A DNA stretch of 64,000 nt. It comes from Vibrio pomeroyi (GTDB lineage Bacteria; Pseudomonadota; Gammaproteobacteria; Enterobacterales; Vibrionaceae). A model generated the notes under the pieces. That model did no database searches. It was not told the DNA's origin and saw only the letters and a program-made list of their open reading frames with translations. Within the stretch, counting starts at the first letter, position 1; every line of letters begins with the position of its first letter. The position numbers and the translations under genes were made by a program. Shown here piece by piece: positions 44,047 to 52,722 of this stretch. The stretch lies in contig NZ_AP025507.1 of assembly GCF_024347595.1 (NCBI RefSeq), positions 868,001-932,000 of the forward strand. The letters are read 5' to 3'.

Positions 44047-44271
44047 ATGTCATTAAAACAACAGGACATATTTTTACAAGCGATGGAGTTCATTATAGAT
44101 GCATTAGCACTCAGCACTGAAGGTGAAAGCAGAGCGAATGTAGGTATTTATTTGATGGGTTTATTGGTTGCAGACCCAAAAGAGGAGTTGAAGCCTGAAA
44201 AGTTAGCCGCAATGAAGCAGCTAATTGAAATGGCTGATGGTGTGGGCTCTACTAAGTTTGACATATCGTAA
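44047..44271 (+). CDS. Small hypothetical protein, 74 residues
   Basis: Starts MSLKQQDIFLQAMEFIIDAL with GGAG ten bases upstream; a longer start 19 codons earlier would add a hydrophobic leader with no ribosome site and is less likely. A helical, acidic protein. It is not recognised, and lies between the acidic protein and the membrane protein gene. Confidence 0.5.
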   Translation: MSLKQQDIFLQAMEFIIDALALSTEGESRANVGIYLMGLLVADPKEELKPEKLAAMKQLIEMADGVGSTKFDIS

Positions 44272-44353
44272 ACTTTTTGAAATTCAAAAGAAAAGTGTTT
44301 TTGCCTGCGAGTCTACAGAATTTGTACGGTTTCATTCCTAGTGGGCGCGATTT

Positions 44354-45301
44354 ATGAATGATAAGGTTGAGCAATTGATTGGGGTTGTTATGTTCGTAAT
44401 ATTTATAATTTTTGTTTTGCTGCCAATCGTGTTGGGTACTGTTGAGCACTATAAAAGTGTAGATAATCGAACAAAATTAATCGAAAAGATATCAAAAACA
44501 GTAAGATTGATATCCGAAATACCTAATCGTTCTCTGGCAGAGAATATGATGAGCTGGCTTTATATCTCAGTCATTTTGAATGTTACGATTATACTAGCCA
44601 GCGGGGTTTTCGATGTTGATGTGAAAAACCTTTTGGCTATAAGTCAAATGTTTATGTTTCCAAGCGTAACTGCCATTTGCATTATAAATTATAGGCTATG
44701 GCCTATTATCCAGAATAATAAGGGCTTCTTTAAATGGTTTGGAGGAGCTCTAGCAATGTTTGCGATGTTTTCTGCATCCTTGGTAGCAGATCAAGTGATT
44801 GAGCGGAGTACCTCATTTGATGCGAGTCTCTTTGGTAATACAAGGACACTTATTGCAATTTATTTGTTACCGCTAATATGGGGCATGATGTTAGCGCTCC
44901 TAATATTACTATTTAACTTTCTGACAGTAATTCTATTCATGGCTCGCTTCTTTATTATGGTAAATTACTCCACGAAAACGGATGATATAAAACATGGTGA
45001 AAGCGTTGCGACTAAAAAGTTTGTTCATACGGGGGTGTTATGTTCCGCGCTGTACTTAATGGCTTTGCTAGTACCAAGCCTGTTTTATCATAACTTTGGT
45101 AGTGCTCAGTACGTAGGAAATAGTGACAATATCTTAGTGTTTTCAGCGTACAACGTTGGATCTGAAAGATGTGAAAATGTTACAGGTGAAACAAAGTCGA
45201 TTCGAGTATTCCCTACAGGGCAAATGTCTGTTGCAGAGCTTGTTGATGGTAAGATGACGTTCCAGGAAGGTATTTGTAAAAGGCCACAGTATCTAGATTA
45301 A
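44354..45301 (+). CDS. Multi-pass inner-membrane protein, unknown function
   Basis: 315 residues with about six hydrophobic segments (near 10-32, 60-82, 88-105, 122-140, 165-200 and 230-250) and a C-terminal soluble part of about 65 residues with two cysteines (RCEN, GICKR). No catalytic motif. It ends against the convergent Ogr-like gene, overlapping it by four bases. Membrane proteins in this part of P2-like prophages often affect superinfection, but nothing proves that here. Confidence 0.55.
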   Translation: MNDKVEQLIGVVMFVIFIIFVLLPIVLGTVEHYKSVDNRTKLIEKISKTVRLISEIPNRSLAENMMSWLYISVILNVTIILASGVFDVDVKNLLAISQMFMFPSVTAICIINYRLWPIIQNNKGFFKWFGGALAMFAMFSASLVADQVIERSTSFDASLFGNTRTLIAIYLLPLIWGMMLALLILLFNFLTVILFMARFFIMVNYSTKTDDIKHGESVATKKFVHTGVLCSALYLMALLVPSLFYHNFGSAQYVGNSDNILVFSAYNVGSERCENVTGETKSIRVFPTGQMSVAELVDGKMTFQEGICKRPQYLD

Positions 45302-45549
45302 ATTATAGATAATTGTTGTTTTAATTCTTTCTGTTGCTCGGGAGGGAGAGCTCTAACCATTTCAAAAGCTAACTGAGAAGTCGTTTTGGCCGAAGGGCTA
45401 AGAGTATGGCTGAAGGTTAGGTTCATCACGAAAGAATGGCCGCATTCGGGGTCACTACAACTACAATATAAATCGCTATAACCCGCTGAAATACGGTTTG
45501 ATTTTTGTATGCGGGCTTTCTCGCCACACTCTGGACAAACAACTCTCAT
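45298..45549 (-). CDS. Ogr/Delta-family zinc-finger transcription activator
   Basis: 83 residues. CPECG near the start and the spaced CSCSDPECGHSF give the four-cysteine zinc finger of the phage P2 Ogr / P4 Delta family, which activates late phage promoters. It begins MRVVCPECGEKARIQKSNR as usual for the family. In P2 the ogr gene lies at the far end beside attP; here it is stranded, leftward, among accessory genes, so it may drive the neighbouring leftward pair or be inert. Confidence 0.82.
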   Translation of the reverse strand: MRVVCPECGEKARIQKSNRISAGYSDLYCSCSDPECGHSFVMNLTFSHTLSPSAKTTSQLAFEMVRALPPEQQKELKQQLSII

Positions 45550-45661
45550 ATGACACCGTGAATCTATCGAAATGATAGGCTCATTGTACTAAATTATGGT
45601 GCGGATTTATACAGTTTTAGCCACTTAAACAAACCTTAGGATAGCTTGAAAACAATAGTTA

Positions 45662-46105
45662 TTACCTGCATAGAGAGGGGGTAATCGCGAACTTTTTACC
45701 AAAGAATGGCATGTATCCTACTGGAGTTCCGGTACATTCTTGTAGCCCTGCCTCTTTATATCTCGACTCATAAATATAAGGTGTGGCAAGTGTTAATAGA
45801 ATAGCTAAAGCAGCAAACCCTAAACTAGAAAGCGGCAATCTTGCACTGTACCTATCTTCCCACCGCTCTTCTGTTATCACATAGCATATACCCAAGATGA
45901 GCATTATTAGCATCATTACGCCCATAGGAATAACTGCGAGGTCAAATCGAGAATATACCTCAACATCACCAATAGGTTGCCTTAATTCAATGATATTGTT
46001 CCATCCCATATAAAATGAAGCGGTTGTCATAATAGCAAAAAGCAGTGTACCTGCAGCTATCTTGTATATTCTTTTGATTTTTTCTAATGCAGGTTTTAGC
46101 TTCAT
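45662..46105 (-). CDS. Small membrane protein, putative immunity protein
   Basis: 147 residues with three clear membrane segments (about 17-35, 58-80, 92-112) and a C-terminal tail with two cysteines (ECTG, SLCR). It overlaps the upstream membrane-active protein gene by four bases on the same strand. Toxin first, small multi-pass membrane protein second is the arrangement of pore-forming bacteriocins and membrane-targeting type VI effectors with their immunity proteins. The immunity role is inferred from this arrangement only. Confidence 0.55.
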   Translation of the reverse strand: MKLKPALEKIKRIYKIAAGTLLFAIMTTASFYMGWNNIIELRQPIGDVEVYSRFDLAVIPMGVMMLIMLILGICYVITEERWEDRYSARLPLSSLGFAALAILLTLATPYIYESRYKEAGLQECTGTPVGYMPFFGKKFAITPSLCR

Positions 46106-47325
46106 AATGGTTTCAAAATTAATTCATTTAGTGATGTTTTTATAAAGTGTCGGATTTCTGCCTCGACTACTTCTTTTCCTGTTTCCAGAGCCCCTTCTAC
46201 AAGCATTTCGGCAAGATCTAAGAAGCTATTATAGGCGTCTTTTTGTAGCTCTTTCCCTTTCTCAACAGCTTCTTGTTGTGCTTTTTCTAGTAATTCTATC
46301 ACTTTAGCAGTAATGCCATAGTGGTTATCCAATTCATTTAATACCATTGACGTTAATAATCCTGCAGCTACTACTACTACTAAATGTGCTGCAACGAAAG
46401 ATGTTAGAGCCATTGCTGTAGCACCAAATGCAGCAGAGACAATCGAAGATATTCCTATTTTAACTAAATCTGTCGCCAGAGAACCGATGAGGTCAGTCAA
46501 AAACACTTCATCATTAAGTGCGTAGTCTAATATCCGATATCCAGCAGCGACATAAATAGTTAGAACGGTTCCAGATTTTATAGAGTGGGATAAGCCATAC
46601 TTGCCAATACCTAGCTGTACAATCTTTGGATTATCGAGTCTGTAGTATGATGCTGTTAAAATACGCCTTAAGCCTGAATGACCAGTTAGTTTGATCATTT
46701 CATTGCCAATTTTGTTCAATTCAGTAGCCATTTTCATACCAAAAGTGGCTTTTAATCCAAGTTTTGTTGCTCTTAGGCCATGGAGGTTAAATTGGGCAAT
46801 AACCATTGAAGTCGATACAACATCTTTACCATTGACCCCGTAATTAATCATAACTTGACTGCCAGTTGAGGTTGTCATGGACTTCCAAGTATCTTTAGTA
46901 TCCATCCAACCCCAACTTTGTAGGACTCTAAACGCCTCTTCTAAAGTTAAAAGCATAACTTCAGTGTGATTATTTTGTAATTGCGTCCTTAGCGCGTCAT
47001 CAGGTAGTACCTTCGTATTGATGTATTCCCCCTCAATAAAATTATAAGGAGGCCAATACATATTTTCAGGGGCAATGTTTGCAGTTTGAGTCGGCGCATT
47101 TTGTTGTGCTGCTGCTTGCATGTACCCAGATTTTTTTAAGGGTGGTAAAAAGCCTTGCCCCATCCCTGGTGTAATACGAGATGCTTTGACTTCGTTCTGG
47201 TAAGCCATAGAAGTCTTTGGGAAAAATGTGTTTTCATCAGCATTAGAATTAAGTACTGATGTATTATTTAGCTCTGCTTCGTGGGCCATTGAGCCTTCTG
47301 GGAAAATACTTTTCTTATCACTCAT
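46102..47325 (-). CDS. Putative membrane-active toxin with repeated N-terminal motif
   Basis: 407 residues. The N-terminus holds two copies of a short motif: IFPEGSMAHEAELNNTSV and FFPKTSMAYQNEVKASR, about 25 residues apart, then a proline/glutamine-rich linker. Residues about 250-335 are a long hydrophobic part (IVSAAFGATAMALTSF, then VAAHLVVVVAAGLLTS), typical of pore-forming or membrane-disrupting domains, followed by an amphipathic tail. No signal peptide, so it is either released by lysis or delivered by a secretion apparatus. Coupled to a small membrane protein gene, the likely antidote. I cannot name the family; Vibrio membrane-disrupting type VI effectors are the nearest idea. Confidence 0.55.
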   Translation of the reverse strand: MSDKKSIFPEGSMAHEAELNNTSVLNSNADENTFFPKTSMAYQNEVKASRITPGMGQGFLPPLKKSGYMQAAAQQNAPTQTANIAPENMYWPPYNFIEGEYINTKVLPDDALRTQLQNNHTEVMLLTLEEAFRVLQSWGWMDTKDTWKSMTTSTGSQVMINYGVNGKDVVSTSMVIAQFNLHGLRATKLGLKATFGMKMATELNKIGNEMIKLTGHSGLRRILTASYYRLDNPKIVQLGIGKYGLSHSIKSGTVLTIYVAAGYRILDYALNDEVFLTDLIGSLATDLVKIGISSIVSAAFGATAMALTSFVAAHLVVVVAAGLLTSMVLNELDNHYGITAKVIELLEKAQQEAVEKGKELQKDAYNSFLDLAEMLVEGALETGKEVVEAEIRHFIKTSLNELILKPL

Positions 47326-47518
47326 TGTTCGGTCACCTAATTTTATCTGCTAGGAATTCTAAGAGAAACAGAAAGAAAATCAGACTAAATGAATAGTGAT
47401 TTTTACTAAATTATTGCGGGTGTGCAGAACCTCACACCTCTCGCGTACAGATGATAGAGAGAATAATTATATATTCAAAAAGCGGAATTTCTTTGTCTAG
47501 TCGAATAAGGTTGATCTA

Positions 47519-47920
47519 ATGAGTCAAATTAAAGTTTTTTATCAGTATAGAGAAGGCGGTACTGAACTTGTGAATCATGAAAGTGATCTAAAATTTCATC
47601 GTGAAGCTTGTGAAACTATCGACACCTACCCTTGGGCAAAAGAATTGGAATTGTTTGAAGAGCTAGGTGAAGGCGGCGGTTTCTATTTCATCTTAGGCGA
47701 CATGGATGGCAAGTATGCATCATATCAATTTTCACCAGTCGAAAATGACAGAGGCTTGTTGGGTTTGGAAGTCGTTTCTAATCCTGGCTTTATTGGAATC
47801 TTTGGTCGTAAATCTGTTTCGGTAGATTTTAAGCTTGTTTCGATATCAGAGGCTAAACACCATATCAAAGAATTGTTTGAATACTCTATTGATTCATTGT
47901 ACAAAAAATATAGAAAGTAA
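47519..47920 (+). CDS. Hypothetical protein, 133 residues
   Basis: Starts MSQIKVFYQYREGGTEL, soluble, mixed alpha/beta, with a glycine-rich turn (GEGGGFYFILGDMDGKY). It has a terminator right after it (47942) and is divergent from the putative toxin, so it is a single-gene unit. Not recognised. Confidence 0.5.
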   Translation: MSQIKVFYQYREGGTELVNHESDLKFHREACETIDTYPWAKELELFEELGEGGGFYFILGDMDGKYASYQFSPVENDRGLLGLEVVSNPGFIGIFGRKSVSVDFKLVSISEAKHHIKELFEYSIDSLYKKYRK

Positions 47921-47941
47921 AATTCACTTAGTATCAAGTTT

Positions 47942-47966
47942 GGCCACCGCTTAAGGTGGCTTTTTT
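47942..47966 (+). terminator. Rho-independent terminator
   Basis: GCCACC, GCTTAA, GGTGGC followed by six T; 21 bases after the stop of the 133-residue gene. Confidence 0.88.
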
Positions 47967-48411
47967 ACTCCTGTCACACAGCTTCACCTAAAACACAACT
48001 AGCCCACGGAAAACGCACTCCTCCTCACCACCTGAAGCGTTTTCGATCTCATTTTTTCGCAATTCTATTTCAGTGAAATTCTGTCGCTGCTATGGAAGGC
48101 TAACAAGCCGCTAGCCCTTTAGGAACAACGGGGCTTGCTGCAAGTTAGCAGCGCTCCAAATAGCTTACAGAGCGCCTAACAAAATTGCGAAGAGTGCAAA
48201 AAATTGCAAGGAATTGAAATTATGACGATCAGTGTTGATCTGGTTGGTTGTGTTAAGTGTTTGAAATGCAATGGTTTTGGTGTTTTAGGTCGGTTTTTTA
48301 ATGATCGTTTGTGTTTTGTGACGATCATTTGAGTTGTTTCTCAGCCCTTATGGAGAAAAGGCTGAGCGAAAATTACAATGAAAAACGCAATTGCAAAAAA
48401 TATCCTATTAC
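47967..48411. other. Gene-free region upstream (3' side) of the portal gene, possible cos region
   Basis: No open frame of note. It is rich in small inverted repeats (GCTGCAAGTTAGCAGC near 48140; CAGCC/GGCTG around 48342-48364). In P2 the packaging site cos lies next to the 3' end of gene Q, so this could be the former cos. This is position-based inference only. Confidence 0.35.
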
Positions 48412-49428
48412 TTAGGCCGCGACATTGTCTAAATTGAAGGTTAAATGGAGGTGTTTGGGTACTTCTGGGTCGCTGTTAACTGCATCCATGAACATTTCGC
48501 AAGCGGGTATCACTTCGTTTTTACAGTAAACGTAATCAAATTTAATCGGGTCACCACGAGTACCACCGTTTGGAATAATTGCGGCCAGTTCGACAGGGAA
48601 GCGATGACCAGTGATCACCTCTTGTGCGGTGACGTTCTTAATTTTCTCGTACTCATCTTTTGTTGCAATGTCGCCAACGGGCATCAACTGAATCCCTTTC
48701 TCATTGCCGTTTGGAATGTTGATGAACATCGAGCGGAAGTTCCCCACACCACGGCTTGAAGCCATCTTCTGCTTTAGATCTTCCTCATAGTCTTTACTCA
48801 AGTTTGGGTCAGTCGCATAGAAGATAAATCCCATGTGCAAACTGTTCTTATAGTAACGGCGCCGGAACGTGGTGGAGTCTTGGCTAAGCAAAGCGGACTG
48901 AACACAACCAAGGTAATCCGGTCCTCCGTAGACTTGCTGAACTGGGTCGTATTGTTTGATGAATATAACGTCTTCTTTCTTGTAACTCTTTTGCTTGTCA
49001 TTCCGTTCTAGGAAAGCAAAGTCACCGTATTTACGTTTACGTAAATACATAGTAGGGATAGGCCATAGCCCAATGACTTTACCAAAGTAGTTACGAAGCT
49101 TAAGCAGGGCAGTGTCACGAAATTCTAACGAGTCATGTACGGCTGATTGCATTTGCTGCTTCTGCATTCCACCTTGGGTGTAACGGCCCGCAATCATGTT
49201 ACGGCGAGCCATTAAGATAGAACCGTGATAAGCGTTAGCCCGAGTCAGTTTATTTAAGCCTGCTCTATCGAGTGGCGGTTCCCAGTAGTTTCCGTCTTCG
49301 TTGTAGTAAAGCTCGTTGTATTCATAGTTGGTGCAATCACGGTCCATGATTTCTGGCTCACCAAAGCTAAACATCAAGCTTTCACCATTAGCGGATTCTT
49401 TCGTGATTATTTCTGTTGTCTGTTCAGT
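48412..49428 (-). pseudogene. P2 gpQ-like portal protein gene, 5' end cut by an IS remnant
   Basis: The frame continues from the stop at 48412 up to the insertion-sequence edge at 49428, about 338 codons, with TTG/ATG at 49372-49377 only as an internal start. Segments such as FSFGEPEIMDRD, PPLDRAGLNKL, RNYFGKVIGLWPIPTMYLRK and VELAAIIPNGGTRGDPIKFDY fit P2-like portal proteins, the vertex through which DNA enters the capsid. Only the first residues are missing, and the IS edge replaces the native start. No other head genes survive, so it is a relic. Confidence 0.8.
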
Positions 49429-49594
49429 GGCTTTGTTGCGTAATTCAATGGAACTAAATCCAGAACCGACGATCTGATCAGCTACGTTCAGTCCCTCTCG
49501 TAGCCCTTTGCATAAGCCTCATTACAAAACAATTAACTGGAAGCAATACAACCAATCACTCATTAACCGAAGGTCTCTGATCTTTTGGATGGAG
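49429..49594 (+). mobile_element. IS5-family (IS903-like) insertion sequence remnant
   Basis: Begins GGCTTTGTTGCGTAATTCAA, a terminal-repeat type of IS903-like elements, and continues into a frame reading KPHYKTINWKQYNQSLINRR then SLIFWMEKE, the N-terminus of IS5-family transposases (K-x-NWxxYNxAL-x-NRGSLTFW). It stops abruptly at the hairpin repeat 49596, so about 90 percent of the element is gone. It was inserted into the start of the portal gene. Confidence 0.7.
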
Positions 49595-49595
49595 A

Positions 49596-49620
49596 AAGAG
49601 CCGCTTTTTAGCGGCTCTTT
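49596..49620. repeat. Right copy of the 25-bp attachment-core repeat
   Basis: Identical to 42865-42889. Between the IS remnant and the 3' end of the glutathione S-transferase gene. Probably the original terminator of that gene, used by the phage as attB and now attR. Confidence 0.72.
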
Positions 49621-49672
49621 ATGTTTGGGATTTTAACCGTCATTTCGAAAAGTGTTAACTTTCAGCTATCTT

Positions 49673-50347
49673 CTACTTCGCATAATTCGAAGGAAACAGT
49701 GCTCGTTTCGCTTCTTCATCACGTTCGGTTTTAAATTCAACATCTTTACCGGTTTCACGGGCACGTAGTGCGGGTGGGCGAGTGTTGATTGCGTTAAACC
49801 AACGCTTCAAGTTCGGGTAAGGTTCTAGGCCTTCTTCACCAAGTACTACTGGTGCTTTATCAATCCAACCCCATGCAGCGACATCGACAATCGTGTACTC
49901 ATTTCCGACGATAAACTCGCGACCTTCCATATGCTTTTCTAGCACTTCGTAATGACGTTGTGCTTCACGTAGGTAACGGTTCACAGCGTAGTCTAGACCT
50001 GCTGGTGCTGCATGACGGAAGTGTACCGATTGACCAGAGTATGGACCAAGGCCACTCGCGATAAACATCATCCAAGAGAGTAGTTCGGCTCTGTCTTCTG
50101 GCTGCCCACCTAGCTTGCCCGTTTTCTCTGATAGGTACAGAAGGATAGCGTTAGAATCGAAAACGCGTTGTCCTTCGTCTTCAATGGCTGGCGTTTTTCC
50201 GTTCGGGTTTATTAAGCGATATTCCGGTGTGTGTTGTTCGCCTTTTAAGGTATCGACAGGAACAAGTTCAAAATCTAGGCCTGTCTCTTCTAGAAACAGA
50301 GCGATCTTCATTGGGTTTGGTGTTTGGTGAAAATAGAACTTAAGCAT
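49673..50347 (-). CDS. Glutathione S-transferase family protein
   Basis: 224 residues with a thioredoxin-like N-terminal domain (MLKFYFHQTPNPMKIALFLEE), the cis-proline region NPNGKTPAI and DSNAILLYL (Ser for the glutathione gamma-glutamyl group), then a helical C-terminal domain. Resembles E. coli YfcG/YghU-type GSTs, which act on glutathione disulfides; the substrate is not predictable. First chromosomal gene beyond the prophage. A perfect palindrome 40 bases upstream of its start suggests a TetR-type repressor. Confidence 0.85.
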   Translation of the reverse strand: MLKFYFHQTPNPMKIALFLEETGLDFELVPVDTLKGEQHTPEYRLINPNGKTPAIEDEGQRVFDSNAILLYLSEKTGKLGGQPEDRAELLSWMMFIASGLGPYSGQSVHFRHAAPAGLDYAVNRYLREAQRHYEVLEKHMEGREFIVGNEYTIVDVAAWGWIDKAPVVLGEEGLEPYPNLKRWFNAINTRPPALRARETGKDVEFKTERDEEAKRALFPSNYAK

Positions 50348-50386
50348 GGGGTAACTCCTTGTATTGGTAATTCATTAAATCATCAC

Positions 50387-50402
50387 TTGAACGATCGTTC
50401 AA
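50387..50402. promoter_or_regulatory. Perfect 16-bp palindrome, likely TetR-family operator
   Basis: TTGAACGATCGTTCAA, 40 bases upstream of the glutathione S-transferase ATG on the promoter side. Perfect symmetry and a GAACGNNCGTTC-like core are typical of TetR-family operators. No tetR gene is adjacent in the window. Confidence 0.6.
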
Positions 50403-50843
50403 TAATTGATTTTGAATTATTTGAAATATCTTCTGACTCGCATTCCAAATCTATGTGTTGAAGACCTCTTTATTTGAGCGAGGGGTAACATCGTGCGATT
50501 CAGTGTGTTGGATTTTAAGTTGTTGAAAAAAAGCTTAAAGTGGCTTTTTTGATTCGTTGTTTTATGCGGAGTTTGGCTTTGTGATTGGCGGTTTTGGGCG
50601 GGATAGGGCGTATGAAATCGGCAGTCAGATATACCAACAAAAACGTTGAACACTGGTTCAAACCAGAATTATCTGGATACGCAGGCTTATTGGTAAGCTC
50701 AAAATCGTGATCTGCTGCCACACCTTATGCAACAAATGAATATAAACGTTAGAGATTAAGGTGTGCTTCACGGTTTTTTAATCTTAGGGACTTACATTGG
50801 TGAGCAAATCTGATGTGAACACTTAACGACACAGGATCTTTCC
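50403..50843. other. Gene-free region between the GST gene and the YdcF-like gene
   Basis: No open frame with a good start, no clear repeat. It must hold the promoter of the 50844 gene (an ACAGGAT ribosome site is visible). Nothing else is supported. Confidence 0.4.
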
Positions 50844-51941
50844 ATGAAAAAGAACATTATCGCCCTCGCTCTTGGTGGCATGCTCGCTTTTGGCGCAACT
50901 CCATTTTCTTTTGCTGCTAACGATGGCGCAGTACAGGCTTCTGCGGATTACGCGCAGTTGGTGACTAAGCGACAAGTTGTCGACCAATTACTTCTTGATG
51001 CGTTGCAGGCGTTTAAGTCTCCGGCAAGAATTTCTCACGCGGGCTTTACGGCAAAAATGCCAAGCAACATGGAAATTGTGACTAACCGATTGTTAGAAGC
51101 GTACCAGCTGGAACCTTACCGTACCGATTTGCTTATCTCAGCTGCGAACGCTCAGATCTACAACAAGAATGCAGAACGCGCGATTGAGTTGTTTGAGCAA
51201 GCGCTAACGGTTGCACCAGACGATGTTGATCTTCACGCTTATCTTGCGGTTTGGCAGAGATTTGAAGGCAATGAAAATGAATCCAATAAGCACATGGAGA
51301 AACTGGAGAGCCTGAATAAAGGCAAAGCAGAAGACATCAAACGCATTTTTGCTACGGTCTACCGAGTATTAGAAACACCGCTTAAAGAGTCTGCTGACAA
51401 AGGCTTGCTCGATGATCATGGCGCGATCGTTACATTGGGTTATGCGCTTAACCCGGACGGCTCAATGCATCAGATCTTGATTGAGCGTCTTGAGACAACA
51501 TTAGCGATGGCTAAAGCGAACCCAGACGCGATGATCGTGTTAACGGGTGGTGTGCCGAAGAACCATAAGACTGAAGGCAAGTTAATGGCGGATTGGCTTA
51601 TCGAGAAAGGGGTAAGCAAAGATCGCATCATCGAAGAGAACTATGCGACCAGCACGGTAGGCAATGCCTTATTCAGTAGTTACGCGTTAGCTCGTCATGA
51701 CATTAAGCACGCGACTATTATCAGCTCGGCAAGCCATGTTCGTCGTGGTCAAACTCTATTTGAAATCGCTAGCTGGCAAACCGGCCCTCAGGGCATCACC
51801 TTTGATACGGTTTCTTACCCAGATAAGCCACTCGCAGATCTTAAGAAGGCGAGTGATGGCGAGTTACTAGGTATCTACCGTGATGCTCTTAGAACGTATG
51901 GGATGTGGAGCTACCGCTCTTACCCATTAGAGTCTCGCTAG
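50844..51941 (+). CDS. Exported YdcF/SanA/ElyC-like (DUF218) protein with TPR-like N-terminus
   Basis: 365 residues. A signal peptide (MKKNIIALALGGMLAFGATPFSFAA) leads to a TPR-like helical segment (YNKNAERAIELFEQALTVAPDDVDLH). The C-terminal DUF218 domain has VTLGYALNPDGSM, IVLTGGVPKN, TEGKLMADWLIEKGV, and SASHVRRG. Family members ElyC and SanA affect the cell envelope. It acts in the periplasm. Monocistronic, with DUF2999 following on the same strand after 107 bases. Confidence 0.82.
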   Translation: MKKNIIALALGGMLAFGATPFSFAANDGAVQASADYAQLVTKRQVVDQLLLDALQAFKSPARISHAGFTAKMPSNMEIVTNRLLEAYQLEPYRTDLLISAANAQIYNKNAERAIELFEQALTVAPDDVDLHAYLAVWQRFEGNENESNKHMEKLESLNKGKAEDIKRIFATVYRVLETPLKESADKGLLDDHGAIVTLGYALNPDGSMHQILIERLETTLAMAKANPDAMIVLTGGVPKNHKTEGKLMADWLIEKGVSKDRIIEENYATSTVGNALFSSYALARHDIKHATIISSASHVRRGQTLFEIASWQTGPQGITFDTVSYPDKPLADLKKASDGELLGIYRDALRTYGMWSYRSYPLESR

Positions 51942-52048
51942 GCTTAGCGTTACTTCACAGTAGGCAAAGTATAAGTTGCTAGTACAATCGAGCACAGCTA
52001 GATGGTATGCTGTGCTCCTACTTAATTTAGTGTTTCAAAGGCAAAAAA

Positions 52049-52300
52049 ATGAACCCGATTTTAGCAATGTTGAAAGAGAACAATATTAGCGACGAGCAGA
52101 TCAGCGAGCTATTCAAAACGTTGACCGAGAATCCTCTTGCAGCAATGGCGACGATCAGCCAACTTGGTTTACCACAAGATAAACTTCAAATGCTGATGGG
52201 TCAGGTAATGCAAAACCCTGCGCTAATCAAAGAAGCAGTTGAAGAGCTTGGCCTAGATTTTTCTAAGGTTGAAGCCGCTAAAGAGCAACTTCAAAAATAA
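52049..52300 (+). CDS. DUF2999 family protein
   Basis: 83 residues, MNPILAMLKENNISDEQISE, all-helical with repeated leucines; the Vibrionales-type DUF2999 family. Function unknown. A rho-independent terminator follows at 52349-52395. Confidence 0.8.
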   Translation: MNPILAMLKENNISDEQISELFKTLTENPLAAMATISQLGLPQDKLQMLMGQVMQNPALIKEAVEELGLDFSKVEAAKEQLQK

Positions 52301-52722
52301 GAGAGTTTGAATGAGCTGATATCGTCTTAGCTTAATCAAAATTCAATGAAAAGGTCGTTTAAGTTCAGCAATAGGCTGTCTTGACGGCCTTTTTTGATCT
52401 TGGTGGTAGTTTGGGGCTTTGGTTGAGTTGCTTTCAATTATCTTATCTGACTCCATACATACCGACTATTTCAACACAATTGACAGCAATCTTGCCAAAC
52501 ACGTGCGACTATTGACAATTTACTTACTAGACTTAATTAACCTATGTGCGACCTGATATGTGCACCTTGATGAACAGAGTTTTTGGATGGAGATATCCCT
52601 AAATAATAGGGGTAACCGATTTTGGTATAAGCGCTGTTCTTCTATGAGCCACATTAAGGAAAAAGAATAAGAGGGCAACAAACTAAGCCCTTTATTGAGC
52701 AGTGATTTATAGGAAATGAGTT
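52301..52722. other. Gene-free region with a terminator
   Basis: The first part holds the imperfect terminator 52349-52395 (AAGGTCGT, later ACGGCCTTTTTT). The remainder, to the lipoprotein ATG, shows no gene; a TAGGAAATGAG ribosome site precedes 52723. Confidence 0.55.
52349..52395 (+). terminator. Imperfect rho-independent terminator after DUF2999
   Basis: AAAAGGTCGT...TTAAG pairs with CTTGACGGCCTTTTTT with one G-T pair and a bulge; 49 bases after the gene. Confidence 0.6.

Larger units (their letters stand above)
42856..49620. mobile_element. Degraded P2-like prophage remnant
   Basis: Bounded by a 25-base direct repeat at 42865-42889 and 49596-49620 that includes a hairpin, the likely attachment core. 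Inside are an integrase C-terminal fragment next to the left repeat, an Ogr/Delta-type zinc-finger gene, and a portal (gpQ-like) gene, all characteristic of P2-like phages. Replication, capsid, tail and lysis genes are missing, so it cannot produce phage. The remaining genes are small accessory or unknown ones, including a putative toxin-immunity pair. Confidence 0.75.
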
